The notes under the pieces are model-generated. The model was not told the DNA's origin. It made no database searches and worked only from the letters and a program-made list of their open reading frames with translations. DNA of 64,000 nt. It comes from Pontederia crassipes. Its lineage: Eukaryota > Streptophyta > Magnoliopsida > Commelinales > Pontederiaceae. Positions 1-12,033 of this stretch are shown piece after piece. The translations under genes and the position numbers were made by a program. The stretch lies in assembly GCA_030549335.1 (NCBI GenBank), contig JAUKPH010000017.1, positions 1,058,501-1,122,500 of the forward strand, written 5' to 3'. Each line of letters begins with the position of its first letter. The stretch's first letter is position 1.

Positions 1-937
1 ACAGTGAATTTATATGAGGACATCAAACATGCTAATCATAATCATGGAGGTACATGAACATTGAACTAATTCCTTTTTGAGCTAACATGAGAAGCATTAA
101 ACATTCCACATCTAAACATGATTAGCAATAGAACAGTAGTCATGATAAACATTAAGCATATAACATTCTACTTATGATAGCAATAAACATAAAACTCTAA
201 TGCAAAACTCCTAACCCTTAAGCTTAAAAATAAAGGGTTTGTTCTTCATGCCCTAATCCATACATTCACAAATCATTAGGGGAGGATTTAGGAAAGTTTG
301 GATCCCCTCAAACATACCTTAGTAGCAAATCCTTATCTCTAGCTTCTTCCTCTCCTTTCTTTCTTTCTTCTAGCTTTCCAAGGACTAATGGAGACAGAGA
401 GTGAGAGAGAGAGAAACTAGCTACTGTAGCATAGAAGAGAGAATGACAAATTACTGTAGTGATCACTATTGCTCCAAGTTTCTCCTTTGTTGCTGTCAAC
501 AGTGAGAAGATGAAGAGGGTGGGGTTTGGGGGAGCTACTTTCGGCCGAGTGAACCAAATGAGGGGAGGGGGGGGGGGGGGGGGGGGGGGGGAGCATTAGT
601 TGCTTTTAGGTTATTTAAGTGGAGTGCTATTTTCCTCCTGGTGTTCTCACGCTGCAACAAATCAGTATCAGAAGTAGGGCATGAGAGGAGGTAGGACGTG
701 AGAGTAAGAAGGATGAAAGGCACATCTGTTTCTCCTTTAAGGAAATGCATGCTTAAACTTGTGAAAAAAAGGGAGGAGATCATGTTGAGGTGGAGAGGAG
801 GAAGGCACAAACAAATTGGGGAAAAAGGAGAGAGAGGGTTGGGGAAAAAAAGGTTTAGATTTTACTATCTATGGCTTTTGGGCTTCCAGTTGATGGGCTT
901 TTAGGTGGTTCCCTTTTTTATTTTAAAGTTGTTATAT
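1..937 (-). mobile_element. Partial LTR of a chromovirus-like Ty3/gypsy element
   Basis: This stretch resembles the last part of the LTR at 57175-59860: AT-rich 'catgaacatt'-type sequence, then a purine/pyrimidine-biased zone, then an end resembling a decayed TGTTACA (about 930-937). The next bases resemble the polypurine-tract side of that element. Its left end lies outside the window. A run of 25 G at 567-591 sits inside it. Short reading frames here have no recognisable domains. The assignment rests on eye alignment. Confidence 0.5.
567..591. repeat. G25 homopolymer
   Basis: There are 25 consecutive G residues in a GA-rich context. Such a run can form quadruplexes and is a frequent sequencing or assembly error site, so its length may be inexact. 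Confidence 0.9.
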
Positions 938-1226
938 TATAATATTTTTAAAATAAAATTTATCATCGAATTTATATTAAGTATCCAGCTATCCGACGAA
1001 AGATCAACTTACACTCATCGTACTTTCGATGCATTACTTTTTCTATAGCACTTTTGCATATTCAAATGAAGTTCCCAATCTAACAGAAGTCTCTTTGAGT
1101 TCACCTATCTATATACTCACCTACAACTCTGACACTACAATATCTCCGAAATTATTCCCCTCCAGCAGTAACATGTTTAACACTACACAATCAACGAGCA
1201 TTTACATTTTACCACTATTATGCTTA
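938..1226 (-). mobile_element. Short internal remnant next to the LTR
   Basis: The first 40 bases resemble the sequence just inside the LTR at 59861-59900, where an A-rich block precedes a 'tcatcgaattt'-type motif. This suggests the 3' internal edge of a minus-strand chromovirus. No coding domain is recognisable. The stretch ends where the next repeat family begins at about 1227. Confidence 0.35.
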
Positions 1227-3395
1227 CCTGAGATGAAAACATAAAAAAATAACACGGTCAGGATGCATGGAAACATGGGCCGGGTTTATCAACAAAAGAA
1301 GTATAGTTCAGAAAATTGTGAAGTTAAGATCATCCGATTACGAGCTAAAGATGAGACTCTAAAATAAGGTAATTACTGGACTAAAACTTACTAAATTATG
1401 ACTAGAAATTGATCTAAAGAAATCAAATCTATAAAAGAAAAGTAACAATTCATCTAAGACTCGAAAACCTAGACTAACAAAAGGGGATTATAAAAATATG
1501 CAATAAAGAACAATCTCACCGCGATTAGTCTATTGGCTCCAATAACGTAGATGGGTTAGAACTTCCGAAGGCCAACTTCAATCTTTGATAAAATCTTGCT
1601 ATTTTCAATTGGCTTGGATTGTTGTTTGGATTTATTCTTCTTCGACATTGAAGATTGATCAACTTGTATTTAAATAAATTCCTAAAACACACGCAAATAG
1701 AAACTCGTAAAAGTATATGAAGTAATGAATTCCAAATAAAAAATATGCAATAAAATCTTCAAAAGTGTAAGAAAAAGAAAGCAAAATATCAAGTTAAGAA
1801 ACAAAAGTAGAAAAATAGAACTAGAAATAGTCCCTGACTGCGCAAATATACTAGATTGTATCAAGTAATAAAGAGTGAATAGAGTGTCAAACCTACAAGA
1901 CTAATTTACGTTCTTATCTTTCCAACTTAAGTTTATTAATTGAGAGAATAACAAGATTTGATTTGAAATAAAAGTGGTTCAAATTGATGACAATATGAGA
2001 TAATGATGCCCTTAATAATATGAGAGAAAGTAGAGTTTAGACTTCGTATCTCTATCATATTTTCTTAATTAAAAGTTAATCAAATATAGACTTCTTGTAG
2101 AAAATAGAGGGATAAAAGGTATAAGACTTAAAAGCTTGAGGACCTAACTACAATAATTAAGAATGTGATCAAAATACGTTGAAAACTCAATCTAGTTTAA
2201 TCCACTCTCAACTAAGATGCATTAATATAAAAGGGTGCTTAAAATAAAGGCCTAAAAATCTCGAGAACCTAACTATGTTAAATAGAAGTAAAATTAAAGA
2301 TGCCGAAAACTCGATCAAATCCAACCTACTTTATCTAAGATGCCTTAAGTTGCAAACCTCCGTTTAATGACACAATTGTTAGCAATAAAAAGTAATTTAC
2401 TAACAAAAATATCAGAAAAATAGAACTTGGCCCGGGTCAGAAGGAACTCGGCCCGAGCTGACATAAAGTTTCTCTTTGGCGAAAACAATGAAGGAACCCG
2501 GCCCGAGTTGAATTCGGCTCACCTCGGGTTCTTCATAGAGAAGAATCTGACCGATTTTCTCTTGCATTATATGAAATTAATGCAAAAAACTAATAAACTC
2601 ATATTAAGCATGAAATCCACATCATAACTATGTTCTCAGAAGTCTAAATAATGGAATATATTAAGAGAAAATCGAGGTTCAACCAGTTTTCCTCTAATAA
2701 CTAAACAAATCCATAATCGGAAAAATTAAGATCAAAGTCGAGAGAGAAATATAAAATAAAGATTGAAAATTATAAATCAAACTCTCAATAAGTGGTGAAC
2801 GTATCTAGAACAAGCTTTGGCCGAAACTATGTTCCAAACAATGGCCCGAAACCATGAAATCTCTACTTCTTCGATTGATTTACAGTGGCGTGCAGTAGAA
2901 CTTCATCTTTTGTTTCTGGTGCGATTAGGGCTTCAAACTCTGAGATTGCATGCTCCTTAGGTTCTTGGTACATCCATATTTATAGGGGTTGCGGCCTTTT
3001 AGGGTTTCGAGTTGAGTTTGCGATTTAAATTCAAGTTAAAGTCGATCGAAAGCCATTTTGGCTGATTGTACTAACTGGGCTGGGTTTGTTCCAACTCGGG
3101 CCGAGTTCTGTTCAGATTTCATTTTCGAGTAGAATCGATTCGGATTCAATTTTTAACGTCAATCCGGTCCGGGTATGATCCCAGCCCAGCCCGGGTTCTT
3201 GTTGAACTCAACCATCCGAGCTCATTGTACTCCATTTTACGTGCTTTTACTGATCCAATCGCTTTGCACCTTCAAAATGATGCATGCTTTGAACTCAAAA
3301 GAAATTAAGAAAATAAATAAGAAAATAGATGCATGCAATGGTAGAAAAATAATCTAAATAATTCATGTAAAACATATATGAAAATGCATGCATCA
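1227..3395 (-). mobile_element. Athila-type non-autonomous LTR element fragment, copy 1 (5' UTR plus LTR)
   Basis: The sequence aligns by eye to 48935-52168 in the same orientation, but lacks the segment matching about 49260-50280. The LTR part is about 1841-3395 and ends with ATGCATCA. In copy 2 the LTR begins TGATGCAT beside a tRNA-Asp-type primer-binding site. Here that site and the first LTR bases are deleted around 1836-1840. Several CGGCCCGRGT-like GC islands (about 2430-2530 and 3070-3200) sit in otherwise AT-rich DNA, as in copy 2. No protein-coding capacity is left. Confidence 0.6.
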
Positions 3396-3860
3396 CGCGT
3401 AAAAAAAAATGCACGGTAGATTATAGCGTCGTATGGGCATCAACACAATGCAACGCTAAATTAGCGTCACATAATATGCGACGCTAATTCGGCGCAAACA
3501 CAAGAAGTGATATTGGTGCCGACAACGTGCGTTGTCATGGCGTCGACATTATGCGACACTAAATTAGCGTCACAAAATTGCGATGCTAATTCGGCGCAAA
3601 CACAAGAGGCAATATTGGCGCCGACTTCATGCATTGTCTTGGCGTCGACATTATGCGACACTAATTTAGCGTCACAAAATTGCGATGCTAATGTGGCGCA
3701 AACACAAGAGGCAATATTGGCGCCGACTACTTGCATTGTATTGGCGTCGAAATTTTGGGACGCTAAATTGAATCGGCGCTAAGGCGAGGCTATGTCGTCG
3801 CAAGATGTCAAGAAACACACAACGTTTAATCGGCGCTATTTTGACGCTACTTCATGGCTG
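3396..3860. repeat. CACTA subterminal repeat array
   Basis: Short motifs of the type AGCGTCAC, GCGACGCTAA and GGCGCAAACACAAG recur on both strands. At 3480-3735 there is a roughly 85-90 bp higher-order direct repeat in about three copies. Clusters of short GC-rich motifs like this are typical of the subterminal regions of plant CACTA (En/Spm) transposons and are where their TNPA-type proteins bind. The reading frames on both strands (3467-3782) arise from the repeat and are not genes. The CACTA terminus itself is not clear; CACGCGTAAA at 3394 may be a decayed end. Confidence 0.6.
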
Positions 3861-4440
3861 ATGTGTTTGAAGAACATATATGTTAATTAATAAATAGATT
3901 AACTATATGTTATCTATATTTGTATAACTATATATGTTATCTATTTTGACGCTAATTTGTATAACTATATGTTACCTCTACTATAGTTTAATGAATAAAT
4001 AGATTAAATATTATATGTGTATCTTCAACATATGTTTTCCTACACCATGTGTGTTACTTATATATGTATTCCTAAATATATATTTGTTACCTACATTATA
4101 TATGTATTCGTAAATATAGATAATGTATTGGTGTATGTAAACATGCACAACTACACGTATATATACATACATGCATAATATATACATGTATGTATGTATG
4201 TATGTATGTATGTATATATGTATGCATGTATATACTTTTTATATAGAAAAAAAGAATGTTAACAATATCTATGTATACTTTATATATATACATATATATA
4301 TACATGTGTATATATGAACATATGTCAATATATTATGCATACAATAAATATCATATCATAATTATAGATATATTATTTTTATATTCTTAATCATGGAATT
4401 ATGATTATTGAATTAAGTTATATGATTTCTTACAAGACGA
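3861..4440. repeat. AT-rich DNA with TATG/CATA microsatellite
   Basis: The stretch is AT-rich with TATATGTTATCTAT-like imperfect repeats (3880-4100) and a microsatellite of GTAT/TGTA units with flanking TATA tracts (about 4150-4310). No gene was seen. It lies between the CACTA subterminal array and the CACTA coding remnant, so it is probably internal to the transposon. Confidence 0.5.
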
Positions 4441-4854
4441 TAACTAATTCTTATGCTAAATAATATGATCCATATGGCATATGCTTTAATGCTACCCTAT
4501 GCAAGACGACAACTACTTGTCCACTAGAGAAATGATATTTAAAAGATAATTAATCCTTATGCTAGGAATTAAGGCACTTTTAAAATAAAGGAATTAAATT
4601 TGGTAGTTTGTTACCATGATAATGGAAATGGAGCAAATACTTCACTTATTCTAGTAAATTTGGGGTTGGACTCAATTTGAAATCAAATACTAATAAATTT
4701 TTTGTCATAATTCTAGTACCTCTTTCTGTTCGTATTCTCATAAAATTTACTAAGAATGTAGATCCACATTCTTGGCAAATAAATTGAGAATATGATAAAA
4801 AGGAGACACCAAAATATGACAAAAGAAATTTATCAATATTTGGTACCCAAAATA
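4441..4854. other. AT-rich stretch, nothing recognised
   Basis: No open frame of useful length, repeat or domain was seen. By position it probably belongs to the interior of the CACTA remnant. Confidence 0.3.
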
Positions 4855-5140
4855 TGCATCATATAGCGATTTAATTGTGATCATATTTATATTATGATCG
4901 ATTAGGAATACGAAGATCTTGTACTTCAAACATGTGATTTTGGACTTAATTACACCAAAATCACATGTTTCAAGTACAAGAATTTATTGACATAATATGC
5001 ATCATATAGCGATTTAATTGTGATCATATTTATATTATGGTCGATTATGAATACGAAGATCTTGTACTTCAAACATGTGATTTTGGACTTAATTACTCCA
5101 AAATCACATGTTTCAAGTACAAGAATTTATTGACATATTA
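4855..5140. repeat. 143-bp tandem duplication carrying a 26-bp-arm hairpin in each copy
   Basis: A unit of 143 bp occurs twice in tandem. Each copy holds an inverted repeat with 26-nt arms beginning CTTGTACTTCAAACATG and an 11-nt spacer, at 4918-4980 and 5061-5123. The arms are perfect complements in copy 1, and copy 2 looks the same. The block directly precedes the transposase remnant at 5290. Confidence 0.85.
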
Positions 5141-5289
5141 CATAAATGATAAAGCGAGATCGTAGTTGGATTCGTCGTTAGAAGAATAAACATGCATTAG
5201 AATAGAAGAATATAAGGATGGTGTTGATGAATTTATTAAGATGTCATATGAAAATGAATTTATTTGGGAAGATCGAATAAAGTCGTGGC

Positions 5290-5779
5290 GCTAAAATGTC
5301 ATTGGTTCGATCCAGAGAAAGGAGTTCGGATCGATCAAAAGTTTAAATTAGTGGATATTAAACCTCAATCGAGACTTTAGTCATACAATCCGTTCGTATT
5401 GGTAGAACAAGCGCAACAAGTGTACTACACTAAGTATCCATCGAAAAGAACTAAGGATGAATGGTGGACGTCATGCAAAGTGAGAAATAGATTATTCTTA
5501 GTAGAAACAATGATAGATGATCATGAAACATCATCTATATACAACTATGTGCCCATAGATGATGACTATCAAAAAGATCGAGTGAACGAGATGATTGATG
5601 TAGCCAAAGAAGTTGAGAATATTCAATTAGTCGATGATGTTGAGCCAATGGAAGAGTTCAATTCAAATGACCTTTTAGAAGTGAACGTTGACAATTTCAT
5701 TAATGATGACTCGAAACAAGATTATAGCGACGACGGCGAAAATGATGAAAATGAATCAGAATACGAAACAAGCGAATGA
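5290..5779 (+). pseudogene. CACTA (En/Spm) transposase C-terminal remnant, DUF4216-like
   Basis: Read in one frame from about 5298, the sequence gives KCHWFDPEKGVRID, a short linker, an in-frame TAG, then a segment containing EQAQQVYYTKYPS and DEWWTSCKVRNR, followed by an acidic tail rich in Asp, Glu and Asn up to the stop at 5777-5779. The 'C-x-WFD' block followed by 'QA-QVYY--YPS' and a tryptophan pair matches my recollection of the DUF4216 domain at the C-terminus of plant CACTA transposases. The in-frame TAG at about 5370 and the absence of the main transposase domain upstream mark it as a dead fragment. A Met start at 5399 is an artefact of the stop. Confidence 0.6.
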
Positions 5780-5989
5780 ATCATGTAGTTCTTTTAATAA
5801 ATTATAAAATTGTGTTTCTAACTTTATAAATTAAATATAATAATAACACAAGTTTGTTAAATTTTTTTCAGTTATGTTACTAGAGGTTGAGGTTCTAGGT
5901 CATCTTGCTCTTCTAGGCATTCACTCCATATGAGTGAGCCATCATGACCACCAGATGATATATTTATTGTCAAATACTTATTTATAGTT

Positions 5990-7130
5990 GCTTATAATAA
6001 TTATATATATATTTTTTAATAATGTTAGTTGCTCCACCGCTGACAGGACACATAACCAGATCGTCACATAGTAGGCGATCCATCGGTGGATCATTTTTTG
6101 CACAGGACGACATTCCATGTATCACTTCAGGTTATTTCTTGTGCATTTAATATATCTTATACATGCAATTGTTCTAATTATTTTGTTATTGTGATAGTTG
6201 CTCCACCGACATGTCACACCAGGTTATTTTCTATATATTCAATAAATTTAAATACATGCAAGTATTTTAAGTATTTTTTATGATGATAGTTACTACGCCA
6301 CAAGACGTTTCATCACATTCGAGCGTTGGCAAGAGGCATCTTACACCATGTGATATATTTATTATTATTAAATTTATATTTGTCATCTAATTACACTAAT
6401 TATTTTTTTAATAGTGTCAGCTGCTACTCCACGGATAGCACAAATACTCGGCTTGTCACATTCTGACGAGCAGACCGTCACGGATCAGGAAGCGATAGAC
6501 ATCACTCGAGGTGAGAACTTTACTGTATATATATCAATTATCATTAATTTAATTTGGTATTGTACTAGTGATTTATTTTGTACCATGGCCCGTCGATGAT
6601 ATCAGACTTTCTCAGCCTACCCCAACTATAGTGGGTGATGATTCCTTTTTGAAAAAGAAAAAGAGATTACACGATAATGGGGTAACAACATTGCTCGGTC
6701 GTAAGTTAAATAAGTTTTAAAAATTTTATTATTATTTTATTTAAATTAATTCTTCTTTGTAAATTACAGGGCCACTTTTTATCCGCTAATACCATGAGGG
6801 ATGTCAGTGCTATTGTTCTTTCCCACTTGCCGAAAGGGGCAAGATCGTGGAAAGATGAACCGATTTCTATGTGGGATGACATCTTTCAGACATTTACGGT
6901 ATGATCTTCTTTTTGGGTTATATAATTTATTTTATATTATTTTAAAATTACTAACTTTTATAATAATGTTTAGGAGGCAAATAAATTTCATTCTAATCTT
7001 AGTTTGGGGACGATCCAAAGAAATTTTGAGAAGGTGGCTGTGAAACGCCTCCAAAATCGACTATATTTGATGTTCATACAGGATGGATGAACAATGGCAA
7101 AGAAAGTCGAAAAAAGTAAGAGTTAATAGA
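5990..7130 (+). pseudogene. Remnant of the second CACTA gene (Ptta/En-Spm, TNPA-like), several exons
   Basis: Short plausible coding blocks are separated by AT-rich introns. One is at about 6597-6700 and ends LLGRK before GT. A second is at about 6775-6898 and contains MRDVSAIVLSHLPKGARSW and WDDIF before GT. A third at about 6974-7087 contains EANKFHSNLSLGTIQRNFEK and stops after QDG. The last resembles the C-terminal part of Ptta/En/Spm plant transposase proteins. The exons before 6597 are uncertain, including a block at about 6415-6510 with HSDEQTVTDQEAIDIT. The gene lies downstream of the DUF4216 remnant in the usual CACTA two-gene order. The chromovirus LTR at 7168 cuts off anything further. 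Confidence 0.45.
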
Positions 7131-7167
7131 TTTTCGAAGCCCAAGGCCCACATGCACACAAGTGGGT

Positions 7168-10100
7168 TGTCACAATCCCGATTTAAATCGTGATTTAAAT
7201 AAGAGCTCGTGACTGATTACGAACGATCAAATAATTTTCTTTTTTTCAAAAAAAAATTGTGCACGACTCCTTTAGATAATATAAGAAAGTGGTAACACAT
7301 ATAATCAAACCATGTAATTTATATTGATTATTCAGAAAATGTAACAAATCCTAGGGTTCACACAGCCACATAGTCATAAAATATTTTTGTTTTATAAGAT
7401 ATAAAAGAACTTTTGTGTAAACATCACATATCAAACTCTCTCAATATCTCAACAGAGGATATGAAAGCTGTAAGTCTTCTATCTAGTAGGCACGGTATGC
7501 CACATAACTTCTCAATACCTTAGCAGCAAAAAGGATCCACACTCTGGTAATGCTGGTCTTTCATGATCCCAAAAGTTCTGATATGAAAATGTGTACAATA
7601 ACACCATGAGCAAATAATATCTCAATAAGTTGATAAGTCATAAGCTATATATTACCATCTAATAATTTTGGAGAGACAATGGATAGTAAGACATATCTAA
7701 TGGCATATATAACAATAACTTTTATAATCATACAAAAGGTACATAACATTCACTCCACATTTACAACCATATAATAAATCTCAAACGGATGAATGCAAAA
7801 TGCAATATTCTCATATGAATACACAGATCACCAATTGGCCAGTGATCGGTAGGAGGACTTTAGAGGTGACTCCCATCGTGATCAGTAATGTAGCACTTAA
7901 CTCCATTATACCTCATCTCTTTCGAAAAACATATCATATAACGATAGGTGGACTCTAGAGATGGCCCCTACGGATTCTAAAGATGGCCCCTATCGTGACT
8001 ACTCATGATGTATCATTTAGCTCCGCATAGCACTTAGCTCCAGCCTATTTTATCTCATTATTGGGAATAGAATGATGAATTGAACTCTAGAAGTGGTTCT
8101 CATCGTGATCAACAATGTAGCACTTAGTTTCAACCATCATATATGCATATGCATGATTCATCATATAGTAATTTCATATCAAATATCAAACAATTAATCA
8201 TGCCTTGTAATTCAAATCTCAAAAGATAAATCGTATTGAACACTCCTTCAAACGAAATAGGATTGAATTTCATAAACTCAATCATAACATATCTCATATG
8301 CTTACCATCAATCAGTTCAACATACTTTTCTTATAAACATATCAAAATATGCATTCAATACATATAACAATCAATGTCACACCGCATTCAAAAGAGGTGA
8401 ATACATAGAGTTCGAGAAACCAACTTACCTATAAAGATCAACAAAAGTTTTCCTTCTCTTTTTCACTATTTTACTCCTCTACTCGTATAACAATAATAGT
8501 AAAGGAATATACTACTACTATGATATGAAGGCTAACATATCATATATGAAACATAAATAATTGAAATGTTACATTGAACTCATGCATTAACTCCTATAAT
8601 CTAAGTAACTATTTGTCATAATGATTAACCTAATAGTATAACAGATTGCATGGATAGTAAAGAAAAATCCATATCTTCCGGTATACATAACGAAATGGAA
8701 TTATTCTAATTTTCATAGTTCCATATTACAGATTCATTAATCTATAAAAGTTTTAGATCTTATTCCATAATGATTTATTCTCATGAAAATCAACATTCAA
8801 CCTAACTTTTATGTTATTTCTATGTTTTCACAAACCGAGTGACCTTACTTTTATGATTTATATAAAATAGTAAACATTCCCTATTTTGGGAATTTTAATT
8901 TTACCTAATAGTAGACTTTCCACAGTGCAACTCATAAAATTATTTGAATTTATATCTCTCTAGACTGAACACAATAAATTTAACAAACAATATCATAATC
9001 CGCCCTGAGTTTCATCCTAACAGAATGAGTAAGGTTCGGTAAAACATTTATAACTTTTCCTACACATATCTTTTTTTACTGATTCAAATTTTCAATGAAA
9101 CTAACATCAGATTCTATAACACCCTAAATTATCAAATAATTCCATGACATATTGGATTTAATACATAATTTACAAATTTGGGTAATAGTTTCGACGGACA
9201 GAGTGATAGTACCTTAAAGATAATAACATAACTTTCAATACCAAAATCATGTTAGCTTGATTCCAAATCTCAACTAAAGTAGACTCAGTGGAGATAAATC
9301 AAAATAAATTTCATATTTTTTACCACCTGAAGGTATGGAAATATGTAACTAAACATTCGAGAACCAATTGAATATGGCTAGGATTAATCTTGCTCATGAC
9401 AACATGAGTTTTGCGCCCTGATTAGCTAAGATCCGAAAATTAAGGATGAGAAAGGTTCAGAGAAACCCTAATTAGGAATTTTGTAGTTAAAATAAAAAAG
9501 AGAATGAAGTAAGGACTTACCAAAATCTAAAACCCTAATTTTCCTTCTCTTCCGCCAATGTCCTTCAAGATGTGGTAAGGTTTCCTCTTGCTTGAGCTTT
9601 CCGCCAAGGATGGTGAAAAGGGCAGAAAATGTGGTAATGTGTAAAAGGATAAGTATTAGAAAGGAGGGTGTAACCGACTTCAGCTGGTGGATGTCATCCT
9701 TCCAAAAATACCTTTGAAGTATCACTTATTCACTTGAAGTATCAAGTAAATGGCTTTTGCATTTTTCCATTTATGTATTTATTCATTTACTTAAGACATT
9801 ACATGTAAATAAGAAACTACCCCCATTTGGATTCAAATAAAATATTTAGAAAAATAAATAACTAAAGAATAGAAATCTATATTTTTGTCCGAAGAACAAA
9901 AATCACAATCTCACATTTTTTCGATTTTGTTTCTACATTTTACTTAACTAAATGTCCTCTTAAAAATTGTTAAAAATAACTTTTATAATTATTTGATATA
10001 TAGAAATAATTATCGGACTTTAATTTTCTAAATTTCTAGTTTTTTAAAAAAATTATAATTTCATGCCTTAAGTAAATTTCTATCACTTTCGCACTCCAAT

Positions 10101-10212
10101 AGTTGACATTGAAGTGTAAGTCTTAACATCACATTCATAATACTTATCAATAACATAATATAGAATCACATTCATACACCTAATCATGCATGATTAAGTT
10201 AGGGGTATTACA
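7168..10212 (-). mobile_element. 3' LTR of a minus-strand chromovirus (Ty3/gypsy)
   Basis: The LTR runs from TGTCACAATCCC to GGGGTATTACA, so on the minus strand it starts TGTAATACCCC and ends TGTGACA. Immediately inside the right end is a polypurine tract on the minus strand (10213-10230), followed by degenerate pol. The 3.05 kb length fits large plant chromovirus LTRs. The left flank is TGGGT (7163-7167), a candidate target-site duplication whose partner is lost because the element is truncated at 12033. The LTR contains a degenerate repeat of 'tagcacttagctcc' and 'gatggcccctatcg' motifs (7850-8120). No gene was found in it. Confidence 0.75.
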
Positions 10213-12033
10213 TTCTACCTCCCTTAAAAAAATTTCGTCCTCAAAATTTAACGTACCTTAATGACCAAACAAACAGGGATATCGCTCGAGCATATCTTGC
10301 TCAGTCTCCCATGTGGCTTACTCAACATTATGATGTTGCCACAAGACCTTCACCAAAGGGAACCTTTTAGACCGGAGCACTTTCTTCCGATCCAAAATAC
10401 GTATCGATTATTCGACATACGACATATCTTCTTTCCACACAATGGGCTCATATTCAATTACATGCCATGGATCCAGCTCATACTTTCATAGCATAGATAC
10501 ATGAAATGCATCATGCACATGTTCCATGTGAGGAGGTAGGGCCAAACGGTAAGCAACTAATCCAACTCGCTCGAGTATTTCGAATGTCCTATATATCGCG
10601 GACTTAGTTTTTCTTTATTTTCGAACCTTGTAACACCTTTTGATGGAGATACCTTTAAGAAAATAGGATCTTCTTACTGAAACTCAAGAGGCCTTCGATG
10701 ATTATCAGCATAACTCTTCTATTTATTATGTGCCGATTTAAGCTTTTGTTGAACAACCTTGATCTTCTCGGTAGTGGTTTGAACCAATATTGGACCTATT
10801 AATTGTTTCTCACCAATTACTTTCCAGTAAATAGGAGAACTGCAACTTCTTCCATATAATGCCTCGTATGGTGTCATTTCGATACTACTGCGGTAGCTAT
10901 TATTGTATGCAAATTTTATAAGCGCTATGTGGTCATCCCAATTTCCACCAAAGTCAAACACATGCACGAAGCATATCTTCTAGGATCTGAATAGTCCTTT
11001 CTTATTATCCATCCGTCTCAGGATGAAAGGCAAAACTAAAGTGCAGCCTTGTGCCAAAAGCTACTTGTAACGCCGTCCAAAATCATGACATAAAACGAGG
11101 ATCACGAATAGTGGTAATACTAGTTGGAACTCCATGTAGCCGAACAATCTCCTGAATATAAATTTGTGCCAACTTGTTCAAAGAATAGTCCATCCTAATA
11201 GGAGTCTTCTCTATAAAATTTCATTGTAGCTACAATTGATATGAAGAATCAAAGAAGCTCAACAAAAGGATTCATTGTAGCTAAAATTCCATTAGGAGTC
11301 TTCTCTATAAAATTGAAACCTGAATCCCTTAGTCATTCCAAAAGCTTCCACCCGCTAACCATTATGTTAGCTAAGAAGGTTGACTTTCTACTCAATGCAT
11401 CTGCTACTGTATTTGTCTTTCCCATATGATATTAAATAGAGCAGTCATAGTTCTTTAGCAAATTCATCCGTCTTCTTTGTTTCATATTTAACTCCTTCTG
11501 TGAAAACAAGTATTTCAAACTTTTGTGGTCGGTAAATATTTCAAACGTTGCTCTATACAAATAATGCCTCCAAATTTTTAGTGCAAAGATTATGGTAGCA
11601 AGCTCCAAGTCATGTGTATAATAATTTTGCTCATAATCTTTTAGTTGTCTGGATGCATATGCGACCAGCCGACCATTTTGCATTAAAACACAACACAAGC
11701 CCTTCCGAGAGGCATCAGTATATATAACAAACCCATCGGTGCTAGATGGAATTGTTAGACCGGAGCGCTTGTAAGTTTCTTTTTGAGTTCCTAAAAACTT
11801 CTCTCACATTCATCTGACCATATAAATTTGATACTCTTGCATGCTAACTTTGTAAGAGGAGTGGCAATGGAAGAAAATCCTTCGACAAATCTCCTATAAT
11901 ATCCGGCTAACCCTAATACACTTATAACTTCATAACAGTAGTTGGTCTTTCCCAATTAATCAATTTTTTATGGATCAACTTATATGCCTTCTTTGGATAC
12001 ATGGCCTAAGAACACTACCTTTCTTATATTGCG
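10213..12033 (-). pseudogene. Truncated chromovirus pol: RT end, RNase H, integrase end, chromodomain
   Basis: Reading the minus strand leftward from 12033, one sees FLGHVSKEGI (end of reverse transcriptase), then FVEGFSSIATPLTKL, then an RNase H segment (about 11750-11432) with [28 protein letters not shown] and [10 protein letters not shown]. Next comes the end of integrase (10967-10719) with FAYNNSYRSSIEMTPYEALYG, and a chromodomain end (about 10640-10258) with ATWETEQDMLERYPCLFG before a TAA. The integrase core is mostly missing. An 'aggagtcttctctataaaatt'-type direct repeat at about 11200 and 11290 lies in the deleted zone. Several stops and frameshifts make it non-functional. The break at 12033 is abrupt, and the 5' LTR, gag and protease are absent. 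Confidence 0.75.

Noticed and set aside
3467..3782. 89- and 91-codon mirrored frames with repeated Cys/Ala-rich peptides
   Set aside because: The repeated peptide is the translation of CACTA subterminal DNA repeats; both strands are open for the same reason.
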